A stretch of 64,000 nucleotides of DNA from Chionoecetes opilio (GCA_016584305.1 JACEEZ010021742.1:17501-81500); one strand, 5' to 3'. Shown: positions 22,801-33,035, counted from the first letter of the stretch. The notes: generated by a model not told the origin, from the sequence alone. Made by a program: numbers and translations.

Positions 22801-25800
22801 AGATTTCTACGTTCCGTCTCCAGGGGAGGCTCCCAGAGGGGAGAGAGCTCCGGTGAGAAAACATGATGATAACCTTCGTATGACTGGAGATTTTGTAGGG
22901 AAAGAAGAATATAAAGTGGTACGTGGTGAACGTGCTGATATTTCCCGTCGTGAGGATAACTTACATATGGATGGAGAATGGGTGGGGCAATCCAGCACTC
23001 ACTACGACTACCCTGTTGTTTCGTCCGTTCGTAGCCAAGTTGTTCGTCATGAAGACAACCTAAGACAAGATGGTGAATTTGTGGGCAAGACTCAATTTGC
23101 TGACGACTATCAACTTTATCAGAGCCAAAGAACACAGGCTGTGAAACATGAGGACAATCTCACACTCGAGGGTAACTACCATCTTGATACCCTTCAAAAA
23201 GACGAGTACAAAATCCATAAAGGTGTTCGTGCAGAAATCAAGAAACATAGCGATAATTTGAGAATTGAAGGAGAGTTCTCTGGGCGTAGTCCACACGAGG
23301 CTCCCGTCGGGGAACGCGCCCCTGTTGTGCGACACCCGGATCATTTACGGACAGACGGTGAGTTCCAAGGCAAACCAGCAGAAGACGCACCTCGGGGTGA
23401 GAGAGCTCCTATCAAGAAGCACCCCGACAACTTAAAAATGGAAGGTGTCTTTGAAGGCAAGCCTCAGCAGAGTCCTGTGAGGGGAGAGCGCTCCATCATT
23501 CAGAAACATGAAGACTCCCTGCACATGGAAGGTAGTTTTGAGGGTCGTAGAAAATCTGTAGCTACTAAGGGTGAGAGGGTGGAAGTGAAACGACACTCAG
23601 ACAACTTACGTCTGGAAGGTGATATGACATTTGTAAGAGATGAATTTGCTGTCACTGGGGAAAGAGCAGAGATAACGAAGCACGCTGACAACCTGAGGAT
23701 GGAAGGAGAGCTGGAGGTGAGCAAGACGACCTACGCCACCAAGGGAGAGAGAGCAGAGACCCGAAGACACGAAGACTCGCTAAAGATGGAAGGAGATATG
23801 TTCATCACCAGGAAGGAGATGGCAACTAGAGGAGAAAGAGCTGACATTCAGAGACATGAAGATCACCTGAAGACAGTGGGTGAGTTTGAAGGGAAAGAAA
23901 AAACTGTGGTAACAAAAGGAGAACGTGCAGAGATCAAGAGGCACGCGGATAATCTAAAAATGGAAGGAGAACTTACTGTGGAGAAAACCACACGTGTGTT
24001 GAAGGGTGAACGAGCGGAAATCAAAAAGCATGAAGACTCTTTAAAGATGGAAGGAAAGTTTGAAGGCCGAAGAAAATCAGCCACAGTCGGGAGAGGGGAG
24101 AGAGCAGAAATCAAGAAGCATAAGGATAATCTGAAGCAAGAAGGCACATTAGAGGTGACAAAGGAAACCCATACCGTTACCAAGGGACAAAGAGCAGAAG
24201 TCAAGCGACATGAGGATCATCTCAAAATGGAAGGCAGTTTTGAAGGGAGGAGAAAGTCAACTCAAACAACTACTGTCAAAGGCGAACGTGCGGAGATCAG
24301 GAAGCACGAGGACAACCTGAGAATGGAAGGCAAGTTTGAAGGTTCGCAAAGAACCAGTACGCCAATCAAGGACGGCGTAAAGAGAGCAGACACTTTCAAT
24401 GTCAAGGGAGAAAGGACAGAAATCAAGAGATACGAGGACAATCTTAAAGTCGAGGGCGAGTTCTATAGCTCATCACCAAGCGTGAGTCCCATCAAGGGTG
24501 ACCGCGCAGACGTCAAAAAGCCTTCAGACAACCTTTCTGTGAGCGGAAGATTCGAGGGTCGTCCCAAGGATTCCCCCGGGAAGGGCGAACGTCCTTCACC
24601 TTACAAGTACGATGACCACCTCAAGATGGAAGGAGACTTTGAGGGGCGAATGAGGGGATCCCCAGGAAAAGGGGAACGTCTGCCGCAAAAGAGGCACCCC
24701 GACAACCTGCGGCTCGAGGGCGACATCGACGGGAGGTCCCCAGAAAGTCCCGGCAAGGGCGAAAGTCTCCCTCAGAAGAGATACCCGGACAACCTCAAGT
24801 CCGAGGGTGTCATGGAAGGGCGGCAGAAGGACAGTCCTGGCGAGGGTGAACGTCTTCCTCAGAAACGCTACCCTGACAACCTCAAGGTAGAGGGAAGCTT
24901 CGAGGGCCGCAGACAAGACTCGGCCGTCCAAGGTAGCCGAGCCTCCGTCACCAAGCACGAGGACAGTCTTAGGCTCGAGGGGGAATTCACAGGGTCGCGG
25001 CGTGAAAGCAACGTCAGCAACGGTCGGGCTGACGCTCAGTACACCCAGGGCATGACGTCCACAGCCGGTACCGTGCAAACCAAACAGAATGGCACCACTA
25101 TGCAATCTGGAAGCACTACTGTCAGCAGCAACAAGCAGGAGTCAAGTTCCATGCAAAAAGCGTCATCCAATAAGGGCGACGTCACTTCTAATAGCAATAC
25201 GGAGACGATAGTGTCCTACACCGCTGACGGCCGCAAGGTGACGCGCGTCATTACCAAAGACACGCGCGAGAGCAAGTCGGCCTCGAGGGTGGAGTCGAGG
25301 GCCAGCAGCGTCAAGACCTCATCAGAGGAACGCAAAATCTCCTCAGCCGAGGCCAAAATGCAGTCCTCTGAAATATCTCAGTCCCATGACAGCTCCACAG
25401 CAGGCGGTAAGTTTGTGAAGGGGAGATCCCCTCAGCCGCCCACCACGCCCACCACACCCACTGGCCGCGGCCACCACAACCAATCCTCATTCTCCCTGGG
25501 AGAGGACGTAAGTATCAATGAGACCAGGAGTCGGTCATCCTCCTCCCAGAAATCTACGTCCAGCAGCCAAATCAATTTGGACTCTTCCAAAGTAGAGTCC
25601 TCCACTTCAACGCGAGAGATGGCCTCGTCACAGCGACAAGCAGACGCTCTGGACCTGCGAGGGGGAGCAAAGGCGGAGACTCTGCACGGTGCCACCCACT
25701 CGCAGGGAGGCAACTACTCACAGGGAGCCAGTCACTCCTCGCACATGTCGGGTTCACAAGATGAATATCGTAAGTGGTCTGCGCACCACCAACAGCAAAA

Positions 25801-26062
25801 CGAGCAGCGGCGAGTGTCCAGCTCCACCGCCGCCACCACCAGCCGCAGCGAGCAGCGCAACACCAACCGGGGCCGCGGCAACTCCTCCTCCATCACCTTC
25901 CACTCAGAACACGACCCGTGGCGGGACGCGACCATCACCCGCCGAGGGGAGTGGCAGATCGTCACGCCGTGCCCCGCCTCCCTGTTGGAGACCCGAGCCT
26001 CAAGCTTCAAATCCGCCCACGAGTCAAAGGACCACAAGTTTTATTTGCCTGTAGTGGAATGA
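10831..26062 (+). CDS. Giant 29-residue tandem-repeat protein: 15.2-kb terminal exon
   Basis: About 5,070 codons in one exon, ending at the stop TGA 26060-26062 after FYLPVVE. Residues roughly 1-4,725 are about 160 repeats of 29 residues (a few of 30): [KR]-[KR]-H-x-D-N-L-[KRH]-M-x-G-[DE]-F, a variable middle, then G-E-R-A-P-[VI]. Two types alternate in the centre: one with VGDFEGKPREDAPYAQR, one with DGDFYAPTPGEAPRGER, forming a 58-residue dimer. A four-repeat cassette (GEFQGKEDEFTVVRGERVEV, IGKEYEQVTIGER, TGKEYEEITVGER) recurs at about 13833, 16620, 18537, 20454 and 21487. The outer repeats are more diverged. From about 25015 the repeats stop and a Ser/Thr-rich tail follows. The last about 55 residues, around FHSEHDPWRDATITRRGEW, look like a distinct folded or conserved end. 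No signal peptide or membrane segment seen here. The frame is broken only at 20975-21850. I do not recognise the family. A cytoskeletal or muscle scaffold role is possible but is inference only. Confidence 0.88.
20975..21850 (+). other. Indel-dense patch breaking the giant repeat exon
   Basis: An extra A at 20975 (CCGTACAAAAAG where sister repeats read CCGTCAAAAAG) starts the break. From about 21179 there are at least 20 small indels, mostly single-base deletions, compared with near-identical repeats elsewhere: CTCAAGAGC for CTCAAAGAGC, GAACATCC for GAAACATCC, GAGATTCGAG for GAGATTTCGAG near 21847. Both flanks are clean. The cassette spacing 20454 to 21487 is 1,033 bases, 14 short of the 1,047 expected for 12 units. 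The abrupt limits and deletion bias suggest an unpolished long-read patch, not gradual decay. Confidence 0.85.
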
Positions 26063-26466
26063 GGAGTAGAGATCTTCTAATGACCCTACACTAGTTAACA
26101 TGTGATGCTGACCGCCTTACAATATTCCTAGACAATATTCCGAGCCTTATTCTATACGACTGATATTGCTGTGATTCTAAAGTAACGCTCAAACTGAATC
26201 GCTGAGGATCACCAATAGTCCAGCCTCAGTTGTAACTCGTATCTTTAGTGTAGCTCTGGTTAAGGAATCTCTTAACAGCCATGCTACTTATTTTTATATA
26301 AATCTAACATTAAGGTTCATAGACTATTTTTTCTTGATGTAATAGTGAAGACAACAGTGCTCTCCACATTCCTTGTACTCGCACTGGAGAAGTACCGCCC
26401 ATATTATATATTTTATTAACCTAACAATGTTAAGTGGCAAGGGGGAAGGGAGGCCAGGCGAGGGTT

Positions 26467-26656
26467 GGCCAGACGAGGGGACACGTCTGGCCCTCCCTGG
26501 CCAGGCCGTCCTTCCCCGGTCAGAGCCGTAGATAGGGACCTATTTATGGCTCTGTCCCCGGTGCCTCTGCCGTCGGCCGCAGTGCCTTCTGCAGACGGCT
26601 CTGTGTTGTTGGCACCCCTGGCCCGGTGACAAGCCCGTGCCCTCACCGCACGGGCT
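26467..26656 (+). promoter_or_regulatory. Cluster of four stem-loops in the 3' UTR
   Basis: Hairpin 1: GGCCAGACG (26467-26475) pairs with CGTCTGGCC (26484-26492), 8-base loop. Hairpin 2: 26521-26554, CAGAGCC pairs with GGCTCTG and the inner TAGATAG with CTATTTA using G-U pairs, leaving a 4-base loop. Hairpin 3: GCCGTC (26569-26574) pairs with GACGGC (26594-26599), with an inner GCAG/CTGC stem. Hairpin 4: AGCCCGTGC (26632-26640) pairs with GCACGGGCT (26648-26656), 7-base loop. The island is GC-rich within AT-rich sequence. Role unknown; the stems look too short for microRNA precursors. Confidence 0.6.
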
Positions 26657-26962
26657 GTATTTATGATAAGCTTTTTCCAAATGGTGCTTTGGTTGTGTTA
26701 TCGCCTAAATATTGATATAAGGCTTCACAGTATATGTAAAAACTAAGTAATATAATTTTATAGTTTTATTGTTATTTTGCGACTTGTTTTTAAAGGAAGG
26801 AAATGCTTTGTAATAATATTTGATTGTAGTGCTAATAGCCGTTACTTTCATCTACATTATGCCTACCTTATGCATATATATATTATTGGTAATTAAGTTT
26901 GATGGCTGGTTTCTGTGCCGGCCTGGTGTGCCATAATGTTACTGGGAGGCTTGAGACAAGGC

Positions 26963-26968
26963 AATAAA
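26963..26968 (+). promoter_or_regulatory. Candidate poly(A) signal 1
   Basis: AATAAA in GGCAATAAATGG, about 0.9 kb after the stop, followed by GT/T-rich sequence (AAGTTTATTG, CTGTTTATGTG). Confidence 0.5.
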
Positions 26969-27076
26969 TGGAAGTTTATTGATCCTCAGTCTGTTTATGT
27001 GACCCCAGGAGTGGAGAAAAGCCGGAACGCATCCCGTCCATTGATAGGTTCAGCACCCTTAGTCCTTAGTATTGTG

Positions 27077-27094
27077 CACTCACACACACACACA

Positions 27095-27132
<38 letters not shown>

Positions 27133-27146
27133 ACACACACACACAG
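27077..27146. repeat. (CA)n microsatellite
   Basis: CA tract with small interruptions. It ends directly at the GATAGATAGATA start of a LINE 3' end. A second CA tract lies at 27308-27345. Confidence 0.95.
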
Positions 27147-27275
27147 ATAGATAGATATATATTTATTGACCACAAAAAAATACAAATATACGATGCGGCA
27201 ATGTTGTCACGGTCCGTGGTCCATATATTAACCATAAAAAAAAAACTACATTTGCAAAACAAGAAGACTTAACAT
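27147..27275 (-). mobile_element. LINE 3' end (TTTATTGACCACA family) next to (CA)n
   Basis: Starts with (GATA)n, then TTTATTGACCACAAAAAAAT. Read on the minus strand this ends ...GTGGTCAATAAAT(ATC)n, a LINE-like 3' end with an AATAAA and a simple tail. The same start, with other simple tails, occurs at 47927, 60018 and 53618. Confidence 0.5.
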
Positions 27276-27306
27276 AACAAAACAAAGAAAAAAAACAACA
27301 ACCTTA

Positions 27307-27346
<40 letters not shown>

Positions 27347-27460
27347 TACAGCTGCTTCTTTCACTCTTTCCACTTTTCCTTCCGCCGCATAGAAGCACAG
27401 TAGTATCTATATAGCTGGCGTCCCTTACGATATAATGTTCAATGTGATACAGTATGCAAC

Positions 27461-27466
27461 AATAAA
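27461..27466 (+). promoter_or_regulatory. Candidate poly(A) signal 2
   Basis: AATAAA in CAACAATAAATGC, followed within 10 bases by TTGCTTGTTTCCTTTTCGTC, a good GU/U-rich downstream element. Confidence 0.5.
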
Positions 27467-27550
27467 TGCTTGCTTGTTTCCTTTTCGTCTGTCTTGGTTC
27501 CTTCAGACACTACTTGCCATAATGACACATAAAATAATTACACTTATGAC

Positions 27551-27985
27551 TATTAAGAACATAAGAACATAAGAAAATAAGGAAGCTACAAGAGGTCGTG
27601 AGACCTACACGAGGTAGTTCCTGTTGCTTAACAATACCTACATCCACCTTTCATCCCCATCCATGAATTTATCTAGCCTCCTTTTAAAGCTCCCTATTGA
27701 CTCCGCACTAACTACCTATCTACTGAGTCCATTCCAATCATTCACCACCCTATTTGTGAACCAGTTTTTCCCTATTTCTTTTTTAAATCTACGCTTTTCC
27801 AGCTTGAATCCATTACTTCTTGTTCTACCCTGGTTAATAGCCGTAAGAACTTTTCCTACCTCCTTTATTAAATCCCTTTATCCACTTAAAAACTTCTATC
27901 AGATCGCCCCTTACACAATACGCCTTACGTATAAATATACTTACGCCCAATCTCTTCTGCGTCTCTGGAGTGAGTGTAAATTTAA
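27551..27985 (-). pseudogene. CR1-like LINE: ORF2 C-terminus plus 3' tail, 5'-truncated
   Basis: On the minus strand, broken frames read RRGDLIEVFKWIKGFNK, then NGFKLEKRRFKKEIGKNWF, TNRVVNDWNGLS and ESIGSFKRRLDKFMDG. This is the usual C-terminal pattern of CR1/L2-type LINE reverse transcriptases (F-x-x-R-V-V-x-x-W-N-x-L, then F-K-R-R-L-D). It is followed by the short tail found alone at seven other places, ending in 8-bp repeats TTATGTTC as in CR1 elements. At least two stops interrupt it. It is a dead copy and shows the parent of the short 'SINE-like' pieces. Bases 27986-28330 are AT-rich with nothing recognised. Confidence 0.75.
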
Positions 27986-28330
27986 TAGCTTCAATCTCCT
28001 CTCATAACTAAATTGCTATTATTATTAAATTTATTATCATTTACATAATATATATAAGGAAGCAACTGCCCTCTATGACCTCTCCGAACTTACATGCTAA
28101 TTATATTCTAGGTAAGATTATATAAGATTATATTCTAAGTGGTCTTCTATATATAGGCTGCTTCGTCGCTACCTTTCCCAGGGCAATTCTGAGGCAGCCT
28201 TTTTCTAATATTTTCTGAGGACTGATGGAACCCGTGACAAGCCAGAATTCTCCATGGGACGAGTAAGTGGCTTGTGCCCTTGGTTAGTCAAGCATATAAG
28301 GCGCGGTATCAAGTGACTGGTGGGCACTCG

Positions 28331-28390
28331 GAACATAAGAAAATAAGGAAGCTACAAGAGGCCCCGAGACCTACACGTGGTAGTTCCTGT
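28331..28390 (-). mobile_element. CR1-like LINE 3' tail
   Basis: Copy of the tail, GAACATAAGAAAATAAGGAA to ACACGTGGTAGTTCCTGTTA on the plus strand, ending 14 bp before the foldback element at 28405. Confidence 0.75.
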
Positions 28391-28404
28391 TACTGCATTA
28401 CAAT

Positions 28405-29824
28405 GGAGAGTTTTCTAATAAGCTCACGCTCAAGCCTGTTTCTCGCGCTCTCACATCCTCTGCCCTTTGAGCGTGAATGATCTATCATTTACCGTAAATT
28501 CCCTGTACTTTTTTCGGGACATATCAGAATTACCCTTCAATACAACAACTGAAACAGTTCTTAATAAAAAATGTAGTGTATCATTTTATTTGTCTGCAGT
28601 GGATGAAAATATTGGCCAAAGAATTGAATATTTGAAAACTCATCTTTAAAAATCGTTTTTTCATGAAAACACGCAAGTTCAAGCAGAATGAGGCTTCAGG
28701 GAATATTTACTTGTAGGTAAGCATTCACTGAGTACCTGTTTTAGGTGTATATGTCTCTCTTACGACGAACATTTAACAAGAAATAATTTAAAGTGCTTGG
28801 CAACTCAATGACAGTCCTGTATGCAAGACAGTAAAAATGTTTGTTTACTAAATAGCTCCGCCTCCACCTCAATCCCCTTCTCGCTGAATCAATCAATCAA
28901 CCCTTAATTCCCTCTGAATACCCTATAGTCCTCTGGTTGATCCTATGTCAACAGATTTATCTGTTAGAGGAAGAAGACTAAATCAGTAAGTGCGAAACAG
29001 GGAGTCTTAATTTAAAGACAATGAGTTCGGTAGAGTGAGAATTTACGTTTAGAGAAACATATGGGTTGTTTTCTGGAGGACAAACAAGGCAATAAGAGGA
29101 AACAAAATCGTAATTCGAAATCAGGATATGGGGGTAAATAAGAAAGTGTTTTCGGAGGCAGCATAACTTGAAGCTCAGAACACAAAATAAGGAGACGAGT
29201 CTCCGGTATGTGGGAGCAGATGCCGCGAATATTCCAGTAGAGGACAGACAGTGTGAAGAGATCAGCGGGTGATGATAGTATAGTTAGGATGACAGCCTCT
29301 GGGGTTGAGGGGTTAGGAGTATCAGGGATGTGAGCCATGAGGTATAAGGGAGCGGCAGTGCTGAGTGTGTGATGACAACAGGAAAGTGAGCTATAGCAAA
29401 TCCTGCCGGCGGGATGGTTTCTGTGGAGATGCTGAACGCCACACTGTGTTTTGGTTATATTTTCGTCGTAAGAGAGACATATACACCTAAAACAGGTACT
29501 CGGTGAATGCTTATCTACAGGTAGATATTTCCTGACGCCTCATTCTGCTTGAACTTACGTGTTTTCATGAAAAGACGATTTTTAAAGATTGAGTTTTCAA
29601 ATATTCAATTCTTTGGCCAATATTTTCATCCACTGCAGACAAATAAAATGATACACTACATTTTTTATTAAGAACTGTTTCAGTTGTTGTATTGAAGGGT
29701 AATTCTGATATGTCCCGAAAAAAGTACAGGGAATTTACGGTAAATGATAGATCATTCACGCTCAAAGGGCAGAGGATGTGAGATGCGCGAGAGACATCTG
29801 GCGGCTTAGCTTTGAAAACTCCCC
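28405..29824. mobile_element. Foldback (long-TIR) element, copy 1, 1.42 kb
   Basis: Arms of about 365 bp (28405-28775 and 29460-29824) are inverted copies: ATGATCTATCATTTACCGTA in the left arm matches TACGGTAAATGATAGATCAT in the right. Ends are GGAGAGTTTTC and GAAAACTCCCC. The unique middle, on the minus strand, reads VLYWNIRGICSHIPETRLLI, like the N-terminus of a LINE endonuclease. There is no transposase. A sister copy is at 37447-38901. Confidence 0.8.
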
Positions 29825-29837
29825 ATAAGTTACAATG

Positions 29838-30690
29838 GGCCCCAGACATAACTACGTCACGGTTTGTTTACATCGGTGCATTGTGGGGATAAGGCGGGGT
29901 CGCCGCGGGTGGACCTACGAAGGGAAAACTACCGCGATGGAAGAATTTTGAGTTATTTTGGGCGAAATTGATATTCCAGGTGCTATATTACTGTGCTCTG
30001 TTCTCGCTGACAACACTATAGAGAAGACCTGAGGTAATGGCTGATGTGCAGAGGCTTCTAAACCAAGAAAACAGAGTCATAACAGAGCCTCGTCAAAAGG
30101 TAAGCAACTGGTAGGTACGTAATGTGTCCCTACCACTTGCTTACTTCTTAATGAGACTGCTGTGACTGTTTTCCTGGTTTAGAAGCCTTCGCACATCAAC
30201 CATCACCTCAGGGCTTCTCTATGTTGTCAGCGAGCACGGAAATATAGCACCTGGAATATCAATTTTGCCCAAAACAACTCGAAATTTTTTCATCGTCGTA
30301 GTCTTCTCTTTGTAGGTTGTACATAGTCATGGTTATGATAGTATTAAAATACCTTATTAATTGAGTTCCTTTTGTTGTCTTTCCTCATAATAAGTAGTGG
30401 TACATCATGGTTTAAGTGTTACTTGACGAGCCAATGAATACTCTTCAGTCTATACCAACATCACCAACTTTTGCTTTGATTTATCTTATTACTCCATCCA
30501 TAAACAAGTTGCATAACCACCGTGACATTACCCATCCTTGCCTCATGGTACCTGGTACTCTCGTCTACCGAAATGCTCGTCCCTACATAAATCGGGAAAA
30601 CTCGCCGACGGTAATGGTTAGGTTAGGTTACCGTTAGGTTAGGTAAAGGTCAGTTAGGTTAGGTATTCATAATCACAGGTAAAAGCTTAT
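29838..30690. mobile_element. Dispersed palindromic element X, copy A
   Basis: Starts GGGCCCCAGACATAACTACG and closely matches 41266-42113. Bases about 29935-30305 form an imperfect palindrome centred near 30117: TGATATTCCAGGTGCTATAT near 29970 and its reverse near 30245. Minisatellite-like TTAGG words lie at its right end. Confidence 0.75.
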
Positions 30691-30881
30691 TAGTTATACA
30701 TACATACTCCACTCCATACACACTCTTTAACCCTTCAATACATCCCACATTCCCTCCCAGTCTACTCTGTCATATGATTTGGTATTAGTCAGGATGAACA
30801 CAGAGCTCACTTTGGTGGACGAAACTATTTTTTTCGGGCGTTTTTATATGTTTTGAATGAATCTGCTAATCATTTCCGTCG

Positions 30882-30928
<47 letters not shown>

Positions 30929-32090
30929 TCAGGTAAAGGTTAGGTTAGGTATAGGTTAGGTATAGGTTAGGTATGGGTTAGATTAGGTATAGGTCTAGGT
31001 TAGGTTAGGTTTAGGTTCATCTTTTTTTGTCATTTTTGCAAAAATAAAAAATACATAAATAAATAAATAAAATTGCGATAGAAACGGTTAGCAGATTCAT
31101 TCAAAACACAAAAACACACCAGAAAAAAATAGTTTCGTCCACCAAAGTGAGTTCGGTGTTCATCCTGACTAATACCAAATCATATGACAGAGTAGACTGG
31201 GAGGGAATGTGGGATGTATTGAAGGGTTAAAGAGTGTGTATGGAGTGGAGTATGTATGTATAACTAATAAGCTTTTACCTGTGATTATGAATACCTAACC
31301 TAACTGACATTTACCTAACCTAACGGTAACCTAACCTAACCATTACCGTCGGCGATTTTTCCCGATTTGTGTAGGGACGAGCATTTCGGTAGACGAGAGT
31401 ACCAGGTACCATGAGGCAAGGATGGGTAATGTCACCGTGGTTATGCAACTTGTTTATGGATGGAGTAATAAGATAAATCAAAGCAAAATCTAACCTAGCC
31501 ATTACCGTCGGCGAGTTTTCCCGATTTGTGTAGGGATAAAAATATCGGTAGACGACAGTCCCAGGTACCATGAGGCAAGGATGGGTAATGTCACTGTGGT
31601 TATGCAACTTGTTTATGGATGGAGTAATAAGATAAATCAAAGCAAAGGTTGGTGATGTTGGTATAGACTGAAGAGTATTCATTGGCTCGTCAAGTAACAC
31701 TTAAACCATGATGTACCACTACTTATTATGAGGAAAGACAACAAAAGGAACTCAATTAATAAGGTATTTTAATACTATCATAACCATGACTATGTACAAC
31801 CTACAAAGAGAAGACTACGACGATGAAAAAATTTCGAGTTGTTTTGGGCAAAATTGATATTCCAGGTGCTATATTTCCGTGCTCGCTGACAACATAGAGA
31901 AGCCCTGAGGTGATGGTTGATGTGCGAAGGCTTCTAAACCAGGAAAACAGTCACAGCAGTCTCATTAAGAAGTAAGCAAGTGGTAGGGACACATTACGTA
32001 CCTACCAGTTGCTTACCTTTTGACGAGGCTCTGTTATGACTCTGTTTTCTTGGTTTAGAAGCCTCTGCACATCAGCCATTACCTCTGGGG
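30030..32090. repeat. 2-kb inverted repeat with nested palindromes
   Basis: Left arm about 30030-30885 is the inverted copy of right arm about 31068-32090. For example CAGGTAAAAGCTTATTAGTT near 30676 matches AACTAATAAGCTTTTACCTG near 31262. The about 180-bp spacer is a T-run (30887-30927) followed by TTAGGT-type repeats and an A/T-rich stretch. The right arm has an extra internal duplication of about 165 bp (near 31,330 and 31,500). Each arm holds its own smaller palindrome. Confidence 0.8.
31180..31700 (+). pseudogene. Non-LTR retrotransposon reverse-transcriptase remnants
   Basis: Broken plus-strand frames give YDRVDWEGMWDVLK, then VYGVEYV, and MRQGWVMSPWLCNLFMDGVI (31410-31470, repeated near 31,570-31,640 with S-L for S-P). 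These match the reverse-transcriptase core: the 'A-x-D-R-V-D' stretch after motif A and motif B 'G-x-R-Q-G-C-V-M-S-P'. Stops and shifts are frequent and the catalytic Asp-Asp segment is absent. The inverted arm carries the complementary copy. Bases 32100-32480 hold only short palindromic leftovers. Confidence 0.65.
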
Positions 32091-32991
32091 TGTTTGAGAG
32101 GAAGGATTTGAGTGGTGCGAGCCGCTCTAACTCTCTCTCAAACGCCTGTGCGCGACTCGGGCGGGCCGTTCGAGTTGCCACAAAGCGCCCAAGCCAAAAC
32201 CTTGGGCGCTCTGCGAGGTGTGACGTTATGACAACAACAATGGCCGCCCAAACAGAGACGAATTTGAGACAAATTAATGCTATTCCTGCCAATTACAGTC
32301 GAAAGACTACAATGTTATCCCGCAGCATGCATTGACATGCACTGCTAAGTACTGTACTGGAGCCTACTTGTAATTAATAATGAAAATACAGTAAATTGGA
32401 GTGATAATTTACGATATTATAGTGGTCCAATGAACAGTGGAGGGAGATAAATTTATTAAAGTTCACATTACACCCCCTTAAGCGGGTATCACACGGGGCG
32501 TTTCGTCGGACTGTTTCGTCGAACCAAACAAGCATTTGGTTGGACCTGTTCGTCGAACACTGACAACACATCTACGGTAGCACACGGTTGGGCCCAAGGT
32601 AGAAGGTCTTCAAGACAGAAGGTAACGTCACCTCCCTTTTGCCGCGCTGGGGGAAGTGACGTCAATAAGAATTAAGAGGGCGAGGAGGAGGGTGAGAGTG
32701 AAAGAGAAGATGGAGGAGGAGGAGGAGGAGGAGGAAGAGGAGAAGGAGGAAGGGGAAGGGGTAGGAGGAGGAGAAGGTAAGGGAAGGGAGGAGGTATGAA
32801 CATAAGAACATAAGAAAATAAGGCATGGCCTTGCATGTCAGGTGGGAAATGAACTTTGCTTGTCCCGCTAAGCGGCAACAGCGGCACAAGTAAAGGGTCT
32901 CGTCCCCAGCTTGTGTGCTAGCTAGAACTCTCTCTCTCTCTCTCTCTCGTACACAATACTGATCAAGGTAAAGAATATGGGTGGGTTACGG

Positions 32992-32997
<6 letters not shown>

Positions 32998-33033
<36 letters not shown>
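32998..33033. repeat. (GA)n microsatellite
   Basis: Short GA tract. A (TC) tract at 32930-32948 lies inverted to it, and a GGA-rich stretch is at 32690-32800. Confidence 0.9.

Positions 33034-33035
<2 letters not shown>

Larger units (their letters stand above)
26063..27490 (+). other. Probable 3' UTR of the giant repeat gene
   Basis: AT-rich sequence after the stop, with a GC-rich structured island at 26467-26656 and two candidate poly(A) signals. It also holds CA microsatellites and a LINE 3' end, so the mRNA end is more likely set by the first signal, unless the long form is used. No transcript evidence available. Confidence 0.55.

Noticed and set aside
27624..28007. 127-codon plus-strand frame MLNNTYIHLSSPSMN
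   Set aside because: It is the reverse of the LINE ORF2 C-terminus recognised on the minus strand.
32036..32335. 99-codon plus and 96-codon minus frames at 32.0-32.3 kb
   Set aside because: Overlap the end of the large inverted repeat; neither looks like a known protein.
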